Shown here one piece after another: positions 18,264 to 25,927 of a stretch of DNA of 64,000 nucleotides (its first letter is position 1; each line of letters opens with the position of its first letter). A program made the position numbers and the translations under genes. Under the pieces are notes generated by a model. It ran no database searches, had not been told where the DNA came from, and was given only the letters and a program-made list of their open reading frames with translations. Origin of the DNA: Nostoc sp. C052 (lineage in GTDB: Bacteria; Cyanobacteriota; Cyanobacteriia; Cyanobacteriales; Nostocaceae); contig NZ_CP040275.1 of assembly GCF_013393905.1 (NCBI RefSeq), positions 124,001-188,000 of the forward strand, given 5' to 3'.

Positions 18264-20510
18264 TTAACAATTCAGTCCTGCCTGAAGTAACCTCTGCTGT
18301 AACCTTGTGTACCGCCGTTGGTCATCAGTAGAGCGCACTGCCAGAGATATCGCTTTTTTTGCGCCAACCACTATCGCTAACTTCTTGGCACGGGTCAGCC
18401 CAGTGTAAAACAGGTTCCGAGTCAACATCATATAGTGCTGCATATAGATTGGCAAAATTACCACTGGATATTCTGACCCCTGGCTTTTATGAATAGTCAC
18501 GCACCACGCTAGCGCAATTTCATTGAGGTCAGCGTAATCGTAAACCACAGTCCGCTCACCATATTGCACTGCAACTTCCTGCTCGACAGTATCAATGTTT
18601 TGGATAATTCCTAAGTCGCCGTTGAAAACTTCGCGGTTGTAGTCATTGGTTAGCTGGATGATGCGATCGCCATCGCGTAACAAATTCCCACCTCTGTTGA
18701 TCTCCACCTTGTTGGGGCTGGGTGGGTTGATCAACTGCTGCAATACTGTGTTCAGGTTACGAGTCCCGATTACTCCCCGTGTCATCGGGCAAAGGACTTG
18801 GACATCAGTAGCCGGATTAAAACCTAAGCGGGGAATTAAATCGGTAATCAACTCGCAGATTGCCTGTACACCATGTTCAGGCTGATGTCCGCCACCGTGC
18901 CAAATACAGTCAGACACAGGATTGTCGGAAATCGGTTCAATCGTGGGATAAATTCCTCGATTAATTTGGTGAGCAGCAGTGATAATAGCACTTGTTTGAG
19001 CTTGGCGGAATACCTGAGTTAACCGCACTACTGGCACACGACCAGAATTAATCAAATCAGCAAGTATTTGACCTGGGCCCACAGATGGTAACTGGTCAAT
19101 GTCACCCACCAACAATAGTAGAGCGCCAGCCAATACTGCTTTAAGCAAGGAGTAAGCCAGAAATAAATCAAGCATCGAAGCTTCATCAGCGATAATTGCC
19201 GTGTGGGGCAAAGGATTTTCGCTATCGCGCTTGAAACCCCTTGAGCGGGGGTCAAATTCTAACAAGCGATGTATGGTTTTAGCTTCCAGCCCAGTCATCT
19301 CACCTAAGCGTTGAGCAGCCCGTCCAGTTGGTGCAGCCAACGCAATAGATTTACCCATTGCTTTCCACAGGCTGACAATGGTGTGAGTTGTGAAGGTCTT
19401 TCCAACGCCAGGGCCACCAGTGAGGATCATGATTTTGGAGTAGGCTGCTGTTTCTACAGCTTGGCGTTGCTGTTCTGAAAGCTGAATTTTACGGCTAGCA
19501 GTAAAGCGCTCAATCCAATCACGCACGCGTTCAATGTCAGTGCCAACAGGTTTTTCCAAGCGTTGGCGTATCAGTTGAGCTAAATTCTGTTCCGTATGGA
19601 AGTAAGTCGGCTTATAGCAAAGTAGCCTTTTTTCTTCATCCCGCTCTCTAATCAGCTCGTCTGCCAGAGCCATATCTTTAATAATGATCGCAACCGCTTC
19701 TTCTGTGGGCTGATGAGATTCGGTAGTCAGTAGTTTGATTACCGACTCAATCAGTTCGCTTTGTGGCAGGTAACAGTGACCATCTTCGGCAGCTTCACTT
19801 AGACAGTGGATAATTCCTGCACGGTAACGAAATTCTGAGTCAGGGGCAATTCCGATATTCCGTGCAATCTTGTCAGCAGTTAGAAAACCAATCCCGTAAA
19901 TGTCGGCTGCTAGCTGATAAGGGTTATTGGTAACAGTGGCAATTGCTTCATCCTTATATTGCTTGTAAATCTTCACAGCATAAGTGGTAGAAACGCCATG
20001 CCCTTGGAGAAACACCATCACTTCTTTTATGGCTTTCTGTGTCTCCCAGGCATTTTTAATTAACTTAATCCGCTTTTTGGCAATGCCTTGAACTTCGATG
20101 AGCCGGTCAATTTGGTTTTCGATAATGTCCAGGGTTTCTAAACCAAAGTGGGCAACAATGCGTCTTGCTGTGACTGGGCCAACACCTTTGATCAGTCCAC
20201 TGCCCAAATATTTCTCAATTCCGGTGAGAGTGGCTGGTTTGGTTTCTTTGTAGTTGACTACTTGGAACTGGGGGCCAAATTGTGGATGGTCACGCCAGAA
20301 ACCAGTTAGCTGTAGAGTTTGACCTGGCTGAATATTAGCAAAGCTGCCGACAATTGTTGTCAGTTCGGTGCTACGGGGACGGGTCAGCCTTGCCACAGTG
20401 TAACCCGATTCAGCAGAGTAAAAAGTTAGGCGTTCTACGACTCCGGTGATTGTTTCGTGTTGAGGAAAGGCGCTTACTTGTTGAGGGGAAAGATTAGGGG
20501 GAGTGGACAT
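18264..20510 (-). CDS. recD2: RecD2-like ATP-dependent DNA helicase
   Basis: The 748-aa protein is of the RecD2 type of superfamily 1B helicases, which unwind DNA 5' to 3'. The first 340 residues carry an OB-type N-terminal domain and helix-hairpin-helix-like repeats (G-V-G-P-V-T-A-R-R-I, G-I-A-K-K-R, I-Y-G-I-G-F-L-T-A-D-K-I-A). The Walker A motif T-G-G-P-G-V-G-K-T lies near residue 360, then A-P-T-G-R-A-A-Q-R-L, a D-E-A-S-M motif, G-D-x-D-Q-L-P-S-V, L-T-Q-V-F-R and the C-terminal V-T-I-H-K-S-Q-G-S-E motif VI. Such helicases assist replication, repair or conjugative DNA processing. The length is normal for the family. No RecB or RecC is nearby. Confidence 0.92.
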   Translation of the reverse strand: MSTPPNLSPQQVSAFPQHETITGVVERLTFYSAESGYTVARLTRPRSTELTTIVGSFANIQPGQTLQLTGFWRDHPQFGPQFQVVNYKETKPATLTGIEKYLGSGLIKGVGPVTARRIVAHFGLETLDIIENQIDRLIEVQGIAKKRIKLIKNAWETQKAIKEVMVFLQGHGVSTTYAVKIYKQYKDEAIATVTNNPYQLAADIYGIGFLTADKIARNIGIAPDSEFRYRAGIIHCLSEAAEDGHCYLPQSELIESVIKLLTTESHQPTEEAVAIIIKDMALADELIRERDEEKRLLCYKPTYFHTEQNLAQLIRQRLEKPVGTDIERVRDWIERFTASRKIQLSEQQRQAVETAAYSKIMILTGGPGVGKTFTTHTIVSLWKAMGKSIALAAPTGRAAQRLGEMTGLEAKTIHRLLEFDPRSRGFKRDSENPLPHTAIIADEASMLDLFLAYSLLKAVLAGALLLLVGDIDQLPSVGPGQILADLINSGRVPVVRLTQVFRQAQTSAIITAAHQINRGIYPTIEPISDNPVSDCIWHGGGHQPEHGVQAICELITDLIPRLGFNPATDVQVLCPMTRGVIGTRNLNTVLQQLINPPSPNKVEINRGGNLLRDGDRIIQLTNDYNREVFNGDLGIIQNIDTVEQEVAVQYGERTVVYDYADLNEIALAWCVTIHKSQGSEYPVVILPIYMQHYMMLTRNLFYTGLTRAKKLAIVVGAKKAISLAVRSTDDQRRYTRLQQRLLQAGLNC

Positions 20511-20840
20511 TGCTTATCATCAGATGCCGCACATCATTATAATACTGGGAGTGGAGCCATCATAGTACATAACTACTATATAGCATACCCAACATTAGTA
20601 TCATCGACAACTCACCCTAATTTCCCTTGATCACTCCATGTCATAGCTCTAGGTTTCCTTTTCTTAAGTGAGACTACTGAATATTTGGGTGCTTGAGGAG
20701 GGCAGTAGCTTTCGCAGTAAAGCGATCCTGCTTATATCTATATATCAACGAGGTGAGCAAAAACGTTTAGAACAAAGTAGATGACACCTTGAATTGGTAA
20801 CTCACTTTGTCAGGGATAACTATATTACAAAAACTGCTTA
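20511..20840. other. Spacer with relic
   Basis: Besides the zinc-ribbon relic (20606-20745) nothing was recognised. The stretch between it and parB (20746-20840) is AT-rich and may contain the 3' end of the parAB transcript. Confidence 0.45.
20606..20745 (-). pseudogene. Relic of the zinc-ribbon-like gene
   Basis: This stretch lines up with 16905-17010: shared stretches encode the basic tail (KKRKPRAMT equivalents) and part of the cysteine region. Stops and insertions interrupt it. It is a decayed paralogue of the 82-aa gene. Confidence 0.65.
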
Positions 20841-22004
20841 CTACATCAGGGTTTTAATCTCATCGAGCTTTTCTTGAAGGACTTGGCGTAGTTTAATAAG
20901 TCGTGTCTGTTCCAAAATTTTTAAATTTATTGACTGGATATCCTTAATAGTTTTGTCCATCTGTTTGTTCTGCTTGGCTTTAGAATTAGAAGTACTATAC
21001 TGCTCTATGGTTTGCTTAACTAGTGTTTTAGTTTGGCTCAATGATAGTTTTTCTTCGATGACTCGATTAGTTACCTGAGTACGAATCATCAAAGCTTTAG
21101 ATTCATCAATCTTCATCTGTTCAGAGGATAATTTATTGAGTTCTCTTACTTTGCTGGTTTCTAACCCTTCAGAGCGAATGACATTTTTGAGGTCTTCCGG
21201 CACTTTAAGAAGAGGAAAGATATTGTTATTAATCGATACCGGATTGAGTTGTAGTCCTAACAAAACTGAGACAATCTCATGTTCCTCATGTTCCTTGAAA
21301 TCAGATGTTTCTAGCCATTCTTGCTGTGTCATCAAATCAGAATCTTTAATCAGTGCGAGATATTGAAGCTTCTTGCTGCGGACTAGTCGGTTAATGAAAG
21401 CATTCAAAAATTTTGGAATCTCGTCTTCTCGTCCTCTCAGATCGGGATACTTATAAAGAATTAATCGAATAAGAGCAGTTGCTAAGTCAAGGTCATGAAG
21501 TTTTTGGGAGTGAATACTACTTACCAGTTGACCCTCAAAAACTACGACTTCATCTGAAGTTTCTTCTTTAGGTAGAAAGACAGCTTTCAGTTTTGTCATT
21601 CCAGCAAATGGAGCTGACCTCCATCTGAGTTCTCCATCAAATATTTTGTAGCGTCCATCAAGTTGTGGAATAAGCACTATTGGGTTTTGCTGACCTTGCC
21701 GACGCAAACTTTCTGCTCGTTCTTGGATTACTAATTGAGGAAACGTTTGTCTCGGTTGAGCCGGATCGGGATCTATAAGATTTACTGCAATTTCATGTAT
21801 TCCTCCTTGAGTAGCCAGTTGATTAGTGAGTTGCTCAATTTGTTGCTCTAATGTAGTTTTTTCTTCTGAACTAAATACATTTGCTCGCAGCTGTATAATT
21901 TCTACTTCGAGTTTCTCTATCTGACTTTTAAGTTGGTGAATTTGCTGAGACTGACCTGCTTGACCAAACAGTTGACTAATTTCTACAGGTTTTTTACTTG
22001 ACAT
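20841..22004 (-). CDS. parB: ParB-like partition protein
   Basis: The 387-aa protein starts with a leucine-rich coiled coil (residues 15-70) and then a ParB N-terminal nuclease-like domain: D-P-x-P-A-Q-P-R, G-Q-Q-N-P-I-V-L and D-G-E-L-R-W-R-S. The C-terminus is again helical and charged. It binds plasmid centromere sites and works with the ATPase encoded just upstream. The start overlaps the stop of parA by one base (22004), a sign of translational coupling. No recognisable canonical helix-turn-helix was spotted, so it may belong to a divergent ParB branch. Confidence 0.82.
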   Translation of the reverse strand: MSSKKPVEISQLFGQAGQSQQIHQLKSQIEKLEVEIIQLRANVFSSEEKTTLEQQIEQLTNQLATQGGIHEIAVNLIDPDPAQPRQTFPQLVIQERAESLRRQGQQNPIVLIPQLDGRYKIFDGELRWRSAPFAGMTKLKAVFLPKEETSDEVVVFEGQLVSSIHSQKLHDLDLATALIRLILYKYPDLRGREDEIPKFLNAFINRLVRSKKLQYLALIKDSDLMTQQEWLETSDFKEHEEHEIVSVLLGLQLNPVSINNNIFPLLKVPEDLKNVIRSEGLETSKVRELNKLSSEQMKIDESKALMIRTQVTNRVIEEKLSLSQTKTLVKQTIEQYSTSNSKAKQNKQMDKTIKDIQSINLKILEQTRLIKLRQVLQEKLDEIKTLM

Positions 22005-22867
22005 TACAGTTCCTCTGTCATCAATTTAATTAAGCTAGTCACAATAGGTTTAAAGTCTTCACTAGCATCATAACCAGGTCGATATAAATTTAAGGGTAAT
22101 CCAGAACCACTAGCTTTAAGGTAGTAATTAGATTCTCGAATATAGGGAAAGCATCGGATTCCCATCTGTTTAATTAGAAAGGGAAGAGTTCTCTCAGGCT
22201 CAATATCAGTTCTGAGGTTGCCTTTTTTGTCTAAACCTAAAATATCTCGATGTGCCCCAACGCCATATAAATCTACTCGTGTAGGTACAAACCCTAATAT
22301 TTCAGGTTGAGGTTTCAATCTCAAATCGTCTACTTTACTATAGAACCAATCTAAAAAACCTGCGAAAGCTCCTGTATCTTTATATTCTGGTTTGATAGGA
22401 ACAAGCACATGTGTAGAAGCTGCTAGTGCAATCAAACCCATAGGCTCTAAGGAAGCAGGAGTATCAAAGATAATCAAATCGCTATTTAAGGGAAAATCTT
22501 CTAATCTATCTTTCAGTGTGTAGTGACGGCGATTATAGTTATATATTTCTGCAATACTTTCTTCGAGAAATTTTCCTCCTTGAATAGCCGTCACCGTCGG
22601 AAGATGTTCTGTCCAAAGTGGAACAAGTGGGTAGTCACCTGTAAATGTTTTTTTGAAGACAGCAGCTAGAGACTGCTCCATTGATGCTGGTGCAAGCCTT
22701 GCAAAAATACATAGTGAACCGTTTTGATCGAGTTCTATTAAGGTAACTTTGTAACCTTTGGCACCTACAGCATATGCTAAATGGGTTGCTACCGTGGTTT
22801 TACCTGACCCGCCTGCATTACTAGCAATTGTTAGCCGGATCTGCTTTTTAACTGTTTTCTTTTTCAT
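22004..22867 (-). CDS. parA: ParA-type partition ATPase
   Basis: The 287-aa protein has the deviant Walker A motif N-A-G-G-S-G-K-T-T near residues 16-24, a D-T-P-A-S-L-E-P-M signature and a Walker B-like I-I-F-D-T. ParA-type ATPases bind non-specific DNA and, with ParB, segregate plasmid copies. The gene precedes parB in one operon. A perfect 30-bp palindrome 62 bases upstream is the obvious candidate for its operator or parS. Confidence 0.92.
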   Translation of the reverse strand: MKKKTVKKQIRLTIASNAGGSGKTTVATHLAYAVGAKGYKVTLIELDQNGSLCIFARLAPASMEQSLAAVFKKTFTGDYPLVPLWTEHLPTVTAIQGGKFLEESIAEIYNYNRRHYTLKDRLEDFPLNSDLIIFDTPASLEPMGLIALAASTHVLVPIKPEYKDTGAFAGFLDWFYSKVDDLRLKPQPEILGFVPTRVDLYGVGAHRDILGLDKKGNLRTDIEPERTLPFLIKQMGIRCFPYIRESNYYLKASGSGLPLNLYRPGYDASEDFKPIVTSLIKLMTEEL

Positions 22868-22928
22868 TACAATGTCTTTTAAAACTCAAATCTTTGATAG
22901 TGGCAACTTGAGACATAATATACGAGTC

Positions 22929-22958
22929 GGTTATGAAACTAACATTAGTTTCATAACC
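22929..22958. promoter_or_regulatory. 30-bp perfect palindrome upstream of parA
   Basis: The left arm is GGTTATGAAACTAA, the right arm its complement, with a two-base centre CA. ATATAC and GTATAT flank it in inverted order, though at unequal spacing. It lies 62 bp upstream of the parA start, a typical place for a ParA/ParB operator or parS site. Confidence 0.72.
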
Positions 22959-23139
22959 TTGTATATGACTAAGGTTAATTTCTTCTGCTTTAAGATTCGC
23001 TAATTACTACTGTTCTAGCACCTACAAGTAGCCCACCAATAACATCTTTGAGGTGTAACTGTGGGAAGATATCAGAAAAAAAAGAACATAGCATTGGACT
23101 AGCCAATTACAAAGGTTAAACTTTTCCACTCCCATTTGT

Positions 23140-23215
23140 AGATCAGTTGCCCCTTCTTGAGTCAAATCCAGCAGTTATAGGTTATTCCAGCAATATTTTT
23201 TAGCTACTCCAACCT
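23140..23215 (-). pseudogene. Relic of a third sigma factor gene
   Basis: About 70 bases resemble the sigma region-2 coding stretch (TTGCCCCTTCTTG and the AATTCCAG/ATATTTTTTxGCxA landmarks) of the two other sigma genes. The fragment is broken by small changes. Together with the shared promoter motif 165 bases upstream it shows a dead third copy. Confidence 0.65.
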
Positions 23216-23380
23216 TCCCTTCTTTACGCACTGCACCCCTGCGAATATCTCAGATGATGCAGATTTAATTGAGATATTAACTCTCAACATCGCTTATTTC
23301 CAGTCGAAACCCGTTGCTACCCCCAAAATCAGGTTCCTGCTAGACCACGCTTATCACCCTGAACATCTTACAGAGGCATT

Positions 23381-23395
23381 AAAGTATAAATCAAA
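23381..23395 (-). promoter_or_regulatory. Promoter-like motif, copy 3 (sigma relic)
   Basis: The identical 15-mer TTTGATTTATACTTT on the minus strand, here orphaned beside the sigma relic. Confidence 0.6.
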
Positions 23396-23456
23396 CAGTC
23401 AACGATGATCTAAATTAATTTCTGCTCCGTTGATAAAAAAGATTTCCAAAATGACT

Positions 23457-23599
23457 CTTGGGGGCTAAATGGGGGCTATATATACCCCAACAATAGCTCA
23501 GGACTTTGGTGACATTTTGACCCCTATATAGGGTGTATGTAGGTGTTAAATGGGGTATATTTGACTGGTTAACATTTTGTACCCCATTTAGCCCCCAAG
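23457..23599. repeat. Dense inverted-repeat block upstream of parM
   Basis: A perfect 18-bp inverted repeat lies at the edges: CTTGGGGGCTAAATGGGG at 23457-23474 and its complement at 23582-23599. Inside are the palindrome CCCTATATAGGG (23522-23533), GGGGCTATATATACCCC (23472-23488), two copies of a ACATTTTGnACCCC motif (about 23511-23525 and 23571-23585) and TTAAATGGGGTATA. It is the layout of a centromere (parC) or iteron region. It ends 116 bases before the parM gene. Confidence 0.75.
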
Positions 23600-23715
23600 G
23601 GGTTATGATAAGCTCTTGAGATTAGGAAAAAAAGAGGTAGTTATTTTATTCTTCTCTCCCCCTACTCCCCAAAATTACCTGAACAGATAAATTTCACTTT
23701 CTTAAACTGTACTAC

Positions 23716-24681
23716 TTGAAGCCTATGTCAAACATTCACACGTTGCAAAAAATTTTTCCTGCGGGTTTCGATAACGGTTACGGAAGCCTTAAACTTTTAG
23801 TCGATGGCTTTGAAGTAGTTCGTGTCCCCAGCTATATAACCAATGCCGAGATGGAAGATGTTCCAGGGCGTGTAGTTTTCAACGGTACTGCTTATACAGT
23901 TGGAGAGTCAGCTTACCGGACAGGGAATTATTTTGACCGCAACACAGACAATAATGAAAACAAAGTCAACAACGCATTATTGACTTTATTGGGCGCATTG
24001 GCACATCTCCCACACCGTAAGGCTTGGCATTTAAAATTAGTCATTAGCTTACATGATGTTGCTCTAGCTGACGAATTGCAAAAAGTACTCAATGGAGAAT
24101 ATCAGCCGATACTTGCTGGCAAACAATCAGACGTGAAAGTAGAAGTGCTGAAAGTTGTACTAGAAGGGATGGGTGCATTGTTTGGGCATCCACTACCGAA
24201 AAAATTAACCATTTTAGACTTTGGCAATGGAACAACCCTGTATTCTCGTTACAACCGGGGTCAGCGAGAAGTTCACACTGCCTACCCCATCGGTGTAGAA
24301 GTTCTCATCGATGATATCTCCCAAAAAATGAAACATCTAAATGGAGGAAAAATCGGAGATCCATCCAAAATCCGATTTTGTTTGGAAATGGGGCATACCC
24401 GATACAGCCGTGACATCGATATCAAAGATATATACAGCGCTTGCTTGAAAGACTGGTATGAAAAATACTTGAAGAAAGTGGTGAATCTCACATTGGATGC
24501 CAAACACCAAGGGGATGAAATCTGGGCGATTGGTGGAGGCTGCCTCTTACCTGGATTTAAGAAGCTGTTGGAGAAAAACGGCTTCAAAATCCTGGACAAT
24601 CCCGTAGAAGCCAATGTCTTTGGGCTTTTAGAAATGGCAAAAACCATTAGCAGCAAGAATCCTGCAACATCTATTAAGTGA
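23716..24681 (+). CDS. parM: Actin-like plasmid segregation ATPase (ParM type)
   Basis: The 321-aa protein has the actin/Hsp70 fold motifs: phosphate-1 F-D-N-G-Y-G-S-L-K-L at residues about 18-27, phosphate-2 I-L-D-F-G-N-G-T near 178 and the adenosine motif A-I-G-G-G-C-L-L near 277. ParM-type ATPases polymerise to push plasmid copies apart, with a small adaptor binding the centromere. The adaptor is expected right after it (24690-24983), overlapping by a few bases if the GTG start at 24678 is used. The repeat block upstream is a candidate centromere. Confidence 0.85.
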   Translation: MKPMSNIHTLQKIFPAGFDNGYGSLKLLVDGFEVVRVPSYITNAEMEDVPGRVVFNGTAYTVGESAYRTGNYFDRNTDNNENKVNNALLTLLGALAHLPHRKAWHLKLVISLHDVALADELQKVLNGEYQPILAGKQSDVKVEVLKVVLEGMGALFGHPLPKKLTILDFGNGTTLYSRYNRGQREVHTAYPIGVEVLIDDISQKMKHLNGGKIGDPSKIRFCLEMGHTRYSRDIDIKDIYSACLKDWYEKYLKKVVNLTLDAKHQGDEIWAIGGGCLLPGFKKLLEKNGFKILDNPVEANVFGLLEMAKTISSKNPATSIK

Positions 24682-24689
24682 ATATAACT

Positions 24690-24983
24690 ATGGCAGATAA
24701 AAAAGACTTAGCACCGGAAAAAGTTCGCCTTAAAGATAATTACCGAGAGCGCATATTTGCAGAATCGCAAAAACTAGATAAAAGTTACCTGGACACGCTT
24801 TACTTTATAGTTGATTGCTATTTTGTTTTCATCAAGGCTGGATTACCTGCACAACTTTTAGCTTCTACACCCATTAATACTGGGTCAAACCAACTCACCT
24901 CTTGGACTCCAACTCCATTTCCAGAGGAGAAAGAAGAAGAAGATTCTTCAGGGGAAACATTCAGCCTTGATTTTGATTTGTAA
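24690..24983 (+). CDS. Probable ParR-like adaptor, 97 aa
   Basis: The start ATG at 24690 gives MADKKDLAPEKVRLKDNYRE and a short, basic N-terminus followed by a hydrophobic helix (F-I-V-D-C-Y-F-V-F-I-K-A-G-L-P) and an acidic tail E-E-E-D-S-S-G-E. An in-frame GTG at 24678 overlaps the end of parM. ParR-type adaptors are small and follow parM, so the role is inferred from position. The sequence itself is not diagnostic. Confidence 0.55.
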   Translation: MADKKDLAPEKVRLKDNYRERIFAESQKLDKSYLDTLYFIVDCYFVFIKAGLPAQLLASTPINTGSNQLTSWTPTPFPEEKEEEDSSGETFSLDFDL

Positions 24984-25129
24984 TCGTCAAAGGAAGTTGG
25001 CAACGCTAAAGAAAGGTGATTAGCCCTGAAAGCTTTGCCAGACCTCAACTGTAACCCTCAAATGTAACAATTAATGTAATGATTTTTGCAACGCCAATTT
25101 TCTTAGTTGGGCATTATTCAACTCCAGTA

Positions 25130-25156
25130 ATAACAAAGTTGGACATTTTTTGTTAT
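25130..25156. promoter_or_regulatory. Inverted repeat upstream of parD
   Basis: ATAACAAA at 25130-25137 and TTTGTTAT at 25149-25156 form an 8-bp dyad 43 bases before parD. Related AGTTGGnCAT sequence occurs on both sides. It is a plausible autoregulatory operator for the ParD/ParE pair. Confidence 0.5.
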
Positions 25157-25198
25157 TCCCGGTAGGATTATTGCTATGAGCCTATCAAGAGGTAGCAG

Positions 25199-25456
25199 AT
25201 GAACGTTTCTCTGACCATAGAACTGGAAAAGTGGGTGCAATCCAAAGTTGAAAGCGGTATGTACACTTCGGCTAGTGAAGTGATCCGTGAAGGTTTGCGG
25301 CTGCTCAAAGACCAGGATGCCCTCAAAGCAATACGCCTTGCCGAGTTACGTAGGGAGATACAGCAGGGGATTGATAGCGGAGAATCTACACCGCTAAACA
25401 TGGATGAAATTATCGAATTGGCTAAACAACAACGGCAGACCAGAGAATCCCCATAA
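25199..25456 (+). CDS. parD: ParD-type antitoxin
   Basis: The 85-aa product has the ribbon-helix-helix layout of ParD antitoxins: M-N-V-S-L-T-I-E-L-E-K-W-V, the G-M-Y-T-S-A-S-E-V-I-R-E-G-L-R-L-L turn, then a flexible acidic tail (residues 45-85) that wraps the toxin. It ends one base before the toxin ATG (TAATG overlap), the classical arrangement. Confidence 0.9.
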   Translation: MNVSLTIELEKWVQSKVESGMYTSASEVIREGLRLLKDQDALKAIRLAELRREIQQGIDSGESTPLNMDEIIELAKQQRQTRESP

Positions 25457-25758
25457 TGGCGACAATTCTTATAAAACCGTTAGCACAAGCTGATTTATTG
25501 GATATTTGGAATTTTATTGCCAGTGACAGCTTTGATAAAGCAGATCAGCTTCTAAAAAAAATAGACAGTCAGCTCAAAATGTTGGCATCAAACCCAGGTA
25601 TGGGAAGAAAACGCGATTCCTTAGCACCAAATCTGCGAAGTTTTCCACTAGGGAATTATCTAATTTTCTACCGTTCTATAAACCAAGGGATTGAAGTTAT
25701 TCGTGTTATACATGGGGCAAGAGACATTCAAAGCCTTTTTGAAGAAGATGATGAGTAA
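25456..25758 (+). CDS. parE: ParE-type toxin
   Basis: The 100-aa protein has the RelE/ParE toxin fold: a beta strand start I-L-I-K-P-L-A-Q-A-D-L-L-D-I-W-N-F-I, helical middle, and N-P-G-M-G-R-K-R followed by L-R-S-F-P-L-G-N-Y-L-I-F-Y-R, then a strand with I-R-V-I-H-G-A-R-D. ParE poisons DNA gyrase in known cases. With the ParD gene it forms a plasmid stabilisation module. Confidence 0.92.
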   Translation: MATILIKPLAQADLLDIWNFIASDSFDKADQLLKKIDSQLKMLASNPGMGRKRDSLAPNLRSFPLGNYLIFYRSINQGIEVIRVIHGARDIQSLFEEDDE

Positions 25759-25773
25759 GTCGTTCTTCAATAG

Positions 25774-25878
25774 TTAGATTTTTGCCAACACTCCTGCTTT
25801 CTCTTTATTACTTGACTTTAGATGTGCTAGACCTCGATTATAAGAAACCTGTGCTTGCTCTAGATTAGCTGTCTCCAT
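25774..25878 (-). CDS. Small protein or TPR-like fragment, 34 aa
   Basis: The frame reads METANLEQAQVSYNRGLAHL, then KSSNKEKAGVLAKI. The Y-N-R-G-L-A-H-L-K-S-S-N-K-E-K-A pattern matches a single TPR-type helix pair. A GGAG site lies 9-12 bases upstream. It may be a real tiny gene or the remains of a TPR protein. Confidence 0.4.
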   Translation of the reverse strand: METANLEQAQVSYNRGLAHLKSSNKEKAGVLAKI

Positions 25879-25927
25879 AGCGTTGTTCTCCTTTTTTATT
25901 GCTGAAAAGGGCTATTCTAGGATAAAT

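Larger units (their letters stand above)
22868..23715. other. Spacer between parA and parM
   Basis: This divergent spacer of about 850 bp contains a 30-bp palindrome (22929-22958), a sigma-factor relic (23140-23215), a third copy of the sigma promoter motif (23381-23395) and a repeat-rich block (23457-23599), each listed separately. Confidence 0.6.

Noticed and set aside
23002..23066. Minus-strand peptide L-H-L-K-D-V-I-G-G-L-L-V-G-A-R-T
   Set aside because: Protein-like but very short, no start or family; left as unexplained spacer.
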